Positions 1-5,854 of a stretch of 7,996 bases of DNA are shown here, in pieces. The position numbers were made by a program, and so were the translations under genes. Source of the stretch: Ardenticatenaceae bacterium (lineage in GTDB: Bacteria > Chloroflexota > Anaerolineae > Promineifilales > Promineifilaceae); contig JACKBT010000074.1 in the NCBI GenBank assembly GCA_020634415.1, forward strand, positions 1-7,996, in the 5' to 3' direction. The notes under the pieces are model-generated. The model was not told where the DNA came from. It ran no database searches and worked only from the letters and a program-made list of their open reading frames with translations. Position 1 is the first letter of the stretch, and every line of letters starts with the position of its first letter.

Positions 1-1666
1 CATATTGGCGGGCGTTTTGCAGAGAAATGGCAACCTGATACGCGAGAGATTGCAGCAATTCTGCATCTTCCTTTCCCAGAGAGTTGGCAATATTTTGCTG
101 CACATCCAAAACGCCTAACACCTGTGAGCCTATGGCAATTGGTACAGCGATTTCGGCTTTCGTTTCGGGCAGCAAGGGGTTGGGCAACCAATCAGGACTT
201 TGACTGACATCTTTTACCAAAACGGGCGTGTTGGTGGTGGCTGCCTGGCCTACAAGACCGCGACCGGTGGGAATGCTGTGTTTATTGGCCAGCATCACCC
301 GACCGGCTTGCCCCGTGCCTCCGGCCATAATCAGGTTGCGCCCCTCATCATCCAGAAGATAAATATGAGCGTGATAATAGTTGAAAGCATTCCGCACCTG
401 TTCCACAACCGTTGTCACCAATTCTTGTTCATCCAAAATAGTCGAGAGGCGGCGGCTGACTTCGCCACTGATGGTTAGCGCCGAAGTACGTTCAGCCACC
501 CGTTGTTCCAGGCCGGTTAGCGTCTGTTGCAATTGGGCCGTCATCTGATTAAACGTTTGGGCCAGCGCCCCAATTTCGTCTTGTGAATTTACAGTTGCCC
601 GTACTGTCAAATCCCCTTCGGCAATTTGTTGAGCCGTTTGCGCCAGCCGGGTAACGGGACGGGCGATGGTAAATGACACCCACTGCGCCAAGAAAGCCGC
701 GGCAATCAGAGCAACAAGGGCAATGCTAATGCTGAAGTAGATGTTTTGGTAGGCTGGGGCCAAAGCCTCGGCTCGCTCTTGCTCTACGACTAAGATAACT
801 TGCAGATCGGGCAGCCAGTGATATTCACCCAGGGTGACAACATTCCGATAATTGGTAAATGTACCCTGTGTTTCACCCTGGTTGGCCAAGATTGTTTCAA
901 CAGGCTCTGTCCGAATGTAGGTTTCGTCAATGGGGAAGCCGGGGAAGCGTGAGGCGGTTAATAATACACCATTGCCGCCTACCAGATAGGATTCACCTGT
1001 TTCGCCCAACCCTGTCTGGTTTAGCATGATCTGGCTGAGTATGTTTAAGTTTGCTTGCCCACTTAAAACACCCACTGCCTGCCCCTGTTCATCGAGAATG
1101 GGGCTGGATACAAAAATGGCTGTTTCTTGTAGAGTAGGGTAATAGACAGGTGGTGTGAGGTAAAATCCCTTGATGCCCTCTTGAAAGTAGCTTTGATTGC
1201 CGAATAGTTTGCCTTCTTGGGTGGGGTCTGCACTGACTAACACTTTACCTGTTCCATCCATAATAAACATGGTTTGAAACAAGTTGCTCTCTGTTGTAAT
1301 TTCGCGCAAATCGCTGCGAAGTGACATGATGCCTTGCTGTAACTCAGGTTCGGTTACGGCTGCCGAGGTTATCTGCTGCATCTGTGCCGACATTTCATCG
1401 TCAATTGTCAAATCCAGGACAATCTTCAATTCGGTGCTCCAGGCTGTAATGCTGTTTTGCTTGAGGGTGATGTTGGTTGTGAGGCGTTCGTTTACGCGCT
1501 GACGGCCGCTTTGCAGGGCTAATTGGCTCGAGGCCGTTCCCAATAAAACGGACGAGATAAAACTGACAGCAAGCAGGGCAATTAAGAAGCGTCTGGCCAA
1601 TGAGCGGCTGAATACCCGCTGTCGCCAGTGCCTTAGCCTAGAAGATACTTTTTTTGTTTCAGACAT
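1..1666 (-). CDS. dCache-HAMP-GAF membrane receptor (C-terminus beyond window)
   Basis: The first 555 residues are visible; the frame is open to base 1 and continues outside. A short basic cytoplasmic tail (about 1-25) precedes a membrane helix (about 26-46). An extracellular region of about 260 residues (about 50-308) follows, with the layout of a double Cache (dCache_1-type) ligand-binding domain. A second membrane helix spans about 309-332. A HAMP domain (about 333-386) has RPVTRL at its start and DEIG at 363-366. A coiled-coil connector (LEQRVAERT, 386-394) leads into a GAF domain (about 400-555) with PNPLLPET at 495-502. The protein should sense a small extracellular ligand and pass the signal through HAMP to cytoplasmic modules. 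The classic dCache amino-acid-binding motif is not evident, so the ligand is unknown. The output domain, if any, lies outside; a histidine kinase, GGDEF or chemoreceptor-type ending are all possible. The start at 1666 has a good Shine-Dalgarno. It is the last visible gene of the co-directional set. Confidence 0.9.
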   Translation of the reverse strand, partial: MSETKKVSSRLRHWRQRVFSRSLARRFLIALLAVSFISSVLLGTASSQLALQSGRQRVNERLTTNITLKQNSITAWSTELKIVLDLTIDDEMSAQMQQITSAAVTEPELQQGIMSLRSDLREITTESNLFQTMFIMDGTGKVLVSADPTQEGKLFGNQSYFQEGIKGFYLTPPVYYPTLQETAIFVSSPILDEQGQAVGVLSGQANLNILSQIMLNQTGLGETGESYLVGGNGVLLTASRFPGFPIDETYIRTEPVETILANQGETQGTFTNYRNVVTLGEYHWLPDLQVILVVEQERAEALAPAYQNIYFSISIALVALIAAAFLAQWVSFTIARPVTRLAQTAQQIAEGDLTVRATVNSQDEIGALAQTFNQMTAQLQQTLTGLEQRVAERTSALTISGEVSRRLSTILDEQELVTTVVEQVRNAFNYYHAHIYLLDDEGRNLIMAGGTGQAGRVMLANKHSIPTGRGLVGQAATTNTPVLVKDVSQSPDWLPNPLLPETKAEIAVPIAIGSQVLGVLDVQQNIANSLGKEDAELLQSLAYQVAISLQNARQY

Positions 1667-1787
1667 GATGCTCTCCTTGCTGCTGCAAATGGATGAAGAT
1701 GAATGGGTGGTAAGGGGAAACGTTTATGATTTGTTATCCATCCTTGACGAGTTTGCGTTTAATGATTGCCTGCTGCCCATGTGTTGC
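1667..1787. other. 121-base intergenic gap with no clear signal
   Basis: This is the longest gap in the gene set, between the lipoprotein stop and the dCache receptor start. Apart from the ribosome binding site at its downstream end, I see no stem followed by a T-run and no convincing -35/-10 pair in the direction of transcription. An 8-base palindrome AAACGTTT lies at 1718-1725 and is too short to interpret. The extra length leaves room for a weak internal promoter or a protein-binding site, but nothing in the sequence proves one. Confidence 0.4.
1671..1677 (-). promoter_or_regulatory. Ribosome binding site of the dCache receptor gene
   Basis: AGGAGAG on the minus strand ends 4 bases before the ATG at 1666. 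It fixes that start, because no other in-frame start upstream has a comparable site. Confidence 0.75.
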
Positions 1788-2774
1788 CTATTGTTGTTCG
1801 GGGTTAAATTCATTGGTGAAGGCTGCTTGCCAATCTATGGGTTCTGCCAATAACCCTTGCTCTAGCAAGATGCTGTGGGTGCTTTCCCAAACGGCCGTAT
1901 CCATCAGACCTATGCGAGAGTCGCCAGTGTCAATTAAGGGAATCTCTGCCCGCATGGAAGCTCGCTGGAAATCCTCATCCAAAGTCTCGTCATAGGTCAG
2001 GGTTGTGGCCACGGCTTCGTCTATGTGTTCGATGGCATATTGGTAGCCTTTTAGGGTGGCTTGCACGAAGCGAGCGACGACTTCCGGGTTTTCATCTATG
2101 AATGATTGATTGGCGAATACGAGATCGCTGTAGATTTGGATGCCATATTCTTCAGGGAAGATGAGATTGACATCTACACCGCGTAAGTTGGCATCTACTA
2201 CTTCGTTGGTGGAGAAGGCATTGTAGACATCTACTTCGTCGGAAAGTAAGGCTCCGAGGCTGTAATCGGTGACTTCCATGAAGTTGATGCTTTCTATGTC
2301 TACACTGGCTTGGGTTAACATGGCAAGCAGTTGAATGTCGTAGCTGCTGTCCATGTTGGGGGCAATGCGCTGTACGCGCTTGCCGGCAAAATCGGCTGGC
2401 GCTTCGATGCCTGATTCAGCCAGGGCCATGAGGACGACGGGGCTGCGGCGTAAAATAGTCATAACGGCCGTAAGAGACTCCCCATCTGCCCGCGACAAAA
2501 GAATGGCATCGGACCCCACAATGCCAAAGTCAGCTTCTCCATCAATAACCGCCTGATTTGGCGAAACATCCGGCCCACCCGGCAGAATTGTGACTTCCAA
2601 ATTTTCATCAGCATAAAAGCCCTGTTCGATGGCCGTATAAAAGCCGGCAAATTCCACTGTATGGAACCAGCTTAACTGGACTGTGATTTGTGTTGGTGGC
2701 TCTGAATTGGCGGTGTTGCCACTACAGGCTATAAGGAATAATAAACTTATGAGAAGCGTCAGTTTGTGTTTCAT
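1788..2774 (-). CDS. NMT1/THI5-like ABC-type solute-binding lipoprotein
   Basis: A complete 328-residue protein, a normal length for the family. A lysine-containing N-terminus and hydrophobic stretch end in the lipobox LIAC, with Cys17 as the predicted lipidated residue, so the mature protein should be anchored on the outer face of the cytoplasmic membrane. The mature part opens with the family signature QLSWFHTVEFAGFY (33-46), then GFY at 52-54 and the glycine-rich PGGPDVSP at 65-72, typical of NMT1/THI5/SsuA-like periplasmic-binding folds. Known members bind pyrimidine precursors of thiamine (ThiY), riboflavin (RibY, described in Chloroflexi) or sulfonates and nitrate-like compounds; the substrate here cannot be read from the sequence. 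No permease or ATPase gene adjoins it. It sits between two membrane sensor genes, which suggests, as inference, that it may present a ligand to a receptor or serve a transporter encoded elsewhere. The start is supported by GGAG six bases upstream. Confidence 0.92.
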   Translation of the reverse strand: MKHKLTLLISLLFLIACSGNTANSEPPTQITVQLSWFHTVEFAGFYTAIEQGFYADENLEVTILPGGPDVSPNQAVIDGEADFGIVGSDAILLSRADGESLTAVMTILRRSPVVLMALAESGIEAPADFAGKRVQRIAPNMDSSYDIQLLAMLTQASVDIESINFMEVTDYSLGALLSDEVDVYNAFSTNEVVDANLRGVDVNLIFPEEYGIQIYSDLVFANQSFIDENPEVVARFVQATLKGYQYAIEHIDEAVATTLTYDETLDEDFQRASMRAEIPLIDTGDSRIGLMDTAVWESTHSILLEQGLLAEPIDWQAAFTNEFNPEQQ

Positions 2775-2780
2775 TTGTTA

Positions 2781-2784
2781 CTCC
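2781..2784 (-). promoter_or_regulatory. Ribosome binding site of the lipoprotein gene
   Basis: GGAG on the minus strand lies 6 bases before the ATG at 2774 and only two bases beyond the base of the inverted repeat at 2787-2819. Folding of that repeat could therefore affect ribosome access. Confidence 0.7.
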
Positions 2785-2786
2785 AA

Positions 2787-2819
2787 TGAAGACTGTAAAT
2801 GTTCCATTTTACATCTTCA
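2787..2819 (-). repeat. Imperfect inverted repeat in the sensor-lipoprotein gap
   Basis: On the minus strand the arms TGAAGATGTAAAATG and CATTTACAGTCTTCA flank a GAA loop. They pair over about 14 base pairs with one bulged base on each side. The element fills 33 of the 48 bases between the PAS/GAF sensor stop and the lipoprotein start. No T-run follows, so it does not look like a factor-independent terminator. Likely roles are an mRNA-stabilising or processing hairpin that sets the lipoprotein's level apart from the sensors', or an operator for a dimeric regulator. The pairing is directly visible; the role is inferred. Confidence 0.6.
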
Positions 2820-2822
2820 CCA

Positions 2823-5800
2823 TTAAACACTTGGGGCAAGGCTGTTTGTTTTGCCATTCGTGGGTGGGCTGGATATATCATCCAGGTAGACGGATGTTTC
2901 TACGCCTAAGACGCGGCTGACTTCTTGAGCGGCTGTTTTCAACACAGACTCCGCATCGGGGGCTGCATAAACACGTGCTGTCACTTCGCGCAGAATCTGT
3001 TCCTGGCGGGCACGGGATTGAACTTGTTCAAAGAGGCGAACATTTTCAACGGCCGTTGTCACCTGAAAAGCCAATGTTTCGGCCAATTGCAATTCATCTT
3101 GTGTAATTCTTCTCTCTTTATCAATAACCTCCATGGCGAGCGTCCCTATAGCTGTGTTGCCTACCGCCATCGGCACAATCACCAACTGCTCTATGCCCTG
3201 CGCCCGCATCACATGATGGATATTCGCCAGGCGCGGATCATGTTGCGGATCATCTACCACTTGGGTCTGGCGCATATCTATAACCATCGCCGCCAAAGGA
3301 TCGGCCGCTACGGGAATGGTCATCCCCATAATTTTCTGGGTAATGGAATGCTCGGCCAGAACCACCAGATTGGCGCGGTCTTCATCCAGCAGCAAAACCC
3401 GTGCCTGGTCAGCCGCAGTGGCTTTAACAATTTCATCCACAATAATTTGTAAACTTTCCTGAATATCGAGCGAAGCAGAAACGGCCGATACAACCTCATT
3501 GATCAACGCCAACTCTTCCGTCCGATGCTGCGCCTGCGCCAAAGCCCGCTCCGTTTGCACACCCAGGCGCAAATTTTCCAAATGGGCGCTAAGACCCTGC
3601 GAGACAGCCGCTAAAATATCTTTTACCTCATCCTCCGCACTCTCCACATCTGCCGCCACAATTTGCCCAATGCGCTCGCCCTGTACGGTTACGGGTTGAA
3701 TAATTGTCCCCTCACCATCCACCATTGGCTGTTCAACCTGGCCGATTTGGAACAAACCCTCATCCGTTAAAGCAAAGCCAATATGGGCCGACCCGGTTTC
3801 GCGCAAATGCTGCTGCCAGCCTTCCCGCGTCAGGCGGCGTGTCAGGGCATCCAACTCATGTAAAGTTTGGGCCGTTTGCTCACTGGCGCGAGCGTTTTGC
3901 AAGGCTACGCCAATCTGAGCCGCCAGAATCGTTTGGATGCGGATTTCTTCTTCGGTGAAGTAATTGACCTGCTCCGATTGCACATCTAACACACCCAAAA
4001 GTGTCTCGCCTACGATGACGGGTACAGCTAATTCGGCCGTTGTGTCGGGCAGCAGCAGGTTGGGCAAAAAGTCTGGGTTTTGGGTGACATCGTTCACCAC
4101 CACAGCTTGCCGGGTGCGGGCGGCACGAGCCACCAATGATTGTTCTCGATTCAGCGGAATGGCATGTTTTTGGGCCGTCATGGTGCGCCCGGCTTCATCT
4201 GCCCCTGCCGTTAGTTCCAAGGTATCACCCACCTGATTGAGCAGGTAGATGTGGGCATGGTAGAGGTGGAAGTTGCGTTTGGTGAGATCAACAACGGTTT
4301 GCAACATGGTGTTGGGTTCGCTGATCGTGGCGATGATCGTGGCTAATTCCATTACCGTCTCTAGTTCGGTTGCTTGCCGGGCTAAAATGGCCTCGGTTTC
4401 TTTGCGCTCGGTGATGTCGAGCATGATGCCCACAGAACCAACAGAGTTGCCATCGGCCCCCCTAATTTCGATAGAGTTGTCGGAAATCCAGCGTGAACGG
4501 CCGTTACGGGTTCGCAGCCGATAATCCGCTTTCCAGTTGGGTGATTGTCCGGCACGAGCTTGTTGCACGGCCTCAGGATGGGATAACGTGACGGAATAAA
4601 CGATTGTCTCTTCTAATATCTGGTCAAAAATAGCTGGTGTTATCTCCTCTGCCTTATAACCTGTCATTTCGTAAATCTTCTCACCCATAAAGGTGAATGT
4701 TTCATCCCCATAACGGCGGGAATAGGCGACTGCCTCCGCAGAATTGATCGCGCGGCGGTAAATATCTTCTGTTTGGCGCAGTGCTTCTTCGGCTTGTTTG
4801 CGCTCTGTAATGTCTTGCACCGCTCCTTTTACACTGGTGACATACCCTCTGTCGCTGGTTTCTACGACAAAGCGAAATACAAAATGGCGTATATCGCCGT
4901 TGCGGTGCAGCAGCCGGTATTCTAAGTCTCCTGCCATTTGCCCTGTGCCTAAAACGCGGATGTCTTCCTGTAGTCGGGCTTGATCTTCGGGGTGAACAAA
5001 GCGTTGAATGGCCTGGCTGATGGGTAAACGGGTCCCGCCTTCGGCCTGGGCTGTTGTGCCTAGTAGTTCAAAAAATTGTTCGCTAAAGACAACGGCCTGT
5101 TCCGGTATGATAAGCTCGTAATTAGCCATGCGGGCAATGCGTAAGGCTTCGGCTAATTCGGCTAGAAGTGTGCCAGTGTGTTGTTGGGCCAGCATCAGTT
5201 CTTGGGTGCGTGTCTGCACTCGCTGCTCTAGTTCGCTGTTCAAGCGGGCCAGCTCTTGTTCGCCTTGCCGGGCACGATCAATGGCCTGTTGTAGGCTGTT
5301 GATGATGAGATAGATGAGAATGGCGGTGATGATAAAGACGAGCGTAAAGTCGCGGGCCATGGAGTTGGGCGAATCTATGCTGTAATCCAAAATGCCTACG
5401 TTTTCTCCGTAAGCAAAGGCCCACCCTAGAGCGATGGTGAGTGCTGTGAAAACGGCCGCTGCCCGCCAACCCAATAATAAACTGCAAATCAGAATAACGA
5501 TGACATTTGCCAAAAAGGCAATATCGCGCACACCGTCGGCATCCCAGGCCAGGTAGGCCAAAGCGAGCCAGCTAATAGTAGACAGGGCATAACTGGATGC
5601 CTGCACGTAACCCCGATGCAGCGCAAAGCGCAGCCCCATCATGACGACAATCATGATCTCTAACGTGAGGTTGAATGTATTAAAGAGACGTGAGCCAGTG
5701 GACAGACGATAGAGTACGTAGACGAGGAGAACGGCACTCACCGATAATAAAATGGCGTTGAGTTGTCTGGCTTTGCGGCTTAGGTCTTCATTTTTGAAGA

Positions 5801-5834
5801 CGGGTGGTTTGATAAATTCGTTTATGGCGACCAT
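2823..5834 (-). CDS. Six-TM PAS-PAS-multi-GAF sensor protein without visible output domain
   Basis: A complete 1003-residue protein. Six hydrophobic segments (about 26-44, 56-72, 82-96, 105-122, 123-141, 162-180) form an MASE-like membrane sensor with almost no extracellular loops. A coiled coil (about 181-232, with LEQRVQTRT at 202-210) leads to PAS 1 (about 233-348) and PAS 2 (about 352-480), each closed by the PAC-type ending DITERK. GAF 1 (about 500-648) carries PNLLLPDT at 591-598. A short GAF-like module (about 666-757) is opened by RRLTREGWQ. A full GAF (about 773-936) and a C-terminal GAF-like stub (about 940-985) follow. I see no histidine kinase H-box or N/G boxes, GGDEF, EAL, HD-GYP, PP2C, methyl-accepting or DNA-binding domain. 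It probably senses redox, membrane or small-molecule cues and signals through partner proteins. Tandem cysteines for bilin or a heme site are not evident. It starts 20 bases after the upstream gene, consistent with translational coupling. Confidence 0.9.
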   Translation of the reverse strand: MVAINEFIKPPVFKNEDLSRKARQLNAILLSVSAVLLVYVLYRLSTGSRLFNTFNLTLEIMIVVMMGLRFALHRGYVQASSYALSTISWLALAYLAWDADGVRDIAFLANVIVILICSLLLGWRAAAVFTALTIALGWAFAYGENVGILDYSIDSPNSMARDFTLVFIITAILIYLIINSLQQAIDRARQGEQELARLNSELEQRVQTRTQELMLAQQHTGTLLAELAEALRIARMANYELIIPEQAVVFSEQFFELLGTTAQAEGGTRLPISQAIQRFVHPEDQARLQEDIRVLGTGQMAGDLEYRLLHRNGDIRHFVFRFVVETSDRGYVTSVKGAVQDITERKQAEEALRQTEDIYRRAINSAEAVAYSRRYGDETFTFMGEKIYEMTGYKAEEITPAIFDQILEETIVYSVTLSHPEAVQQARAGQSPNWKADYRLRTRNGRSRWISDNSIEIRGADGNSVGSVGIMLDITERKETEAILARQATELETVMELATIIATISEPNTMLQTVVDLTKRNFHLYHAHIYLLNQVGDTLELTAGADEAGRTMTAQKHAIPLNREQSLVARAARTRQAVVVNDVTQNPDFLPNLLLPDTTAELAVPVIVGETLLGVLDVQSEQVNYFTEEEIRIQTILAAQIGVALQNARASEQTAQTLHELDALTRRLTREGWQQHLRETGSAHIGFALTDEGLFQIGQVEQPMVDGEGTIIQPVTVQGERIGQIVAADVESAEDEVKDILAAVSQGLSAHLENLRLGVQTERALAQAQHRTEELALINEVVSAVSASLDIQESLQIIVDEIVKATAADQARVLLLDEDRANLVVLAEHSITQKIMGMTIPVAADPLAAMVIDMRQTQVVDDPQHDPRLANIHHVMRAQGIEQLVIVPMAVGNTAIGTLAMEVIDKERRITQDELQLAETLAFQVTTAVENVRLFEQVQSRARQEQILREVTARVYAAPDAESVLKTAAQEVSRVLGVETSVYLDDISSPPTNGKTNSLAPSV

Positions 5835-5843
5835 ATCTCTTTT

Positions 5844-5849
5844 CCCTTC
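5844..5849 (-). promoter_or_regulatory. Ribosome binding site of the PAS/GAF sensor gene
   Basis: GAAGGG on the minus strand lies 9 bases before the ATG at 5834, inside the 20-base gap after the upstream stop. It supports this start and close coupling with the upstream gene. Confidence 0.6.
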
Positions 5850-5854
5850 AATGG

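Noticed and set aside
1741..1775. TTGACG on the plus strand at 1743 as a -35 promoter element
   Set aside because: No -10 element lies at the proper spacing and it would transcribe antisense to the lipoprotein gene.
1724..1780. Minus-strand 18-codon open frame in the gap after the lipoprotein gene
   Set aside because: No Shine-Dalgarno before its ATG, no hydrophobic or leader-peptide character, and no attenuator stem after it.
1665..1853. Plus-strand open frame of 62 codons spanning the 121-base gap
   Set aside because: It overlaps the ends of two well-supported minus-strand genes, has no good ribosome binding site and its product has no recognisable features.
2787..2819. Inverted repeat as a factor-independent terminator
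   Set aside because: The stem is AT-rich with bulges and is followed by the ribosome binding site of the next gene, not by a T-run.
2775..2822. TPP or FMN riboswitch ahead of the NMT1/THI5-like gene
   Set aside because: The gap is only 48 bases, too short for either aptamer, and conserved riboswitch cores such as CTGAGA are not present.
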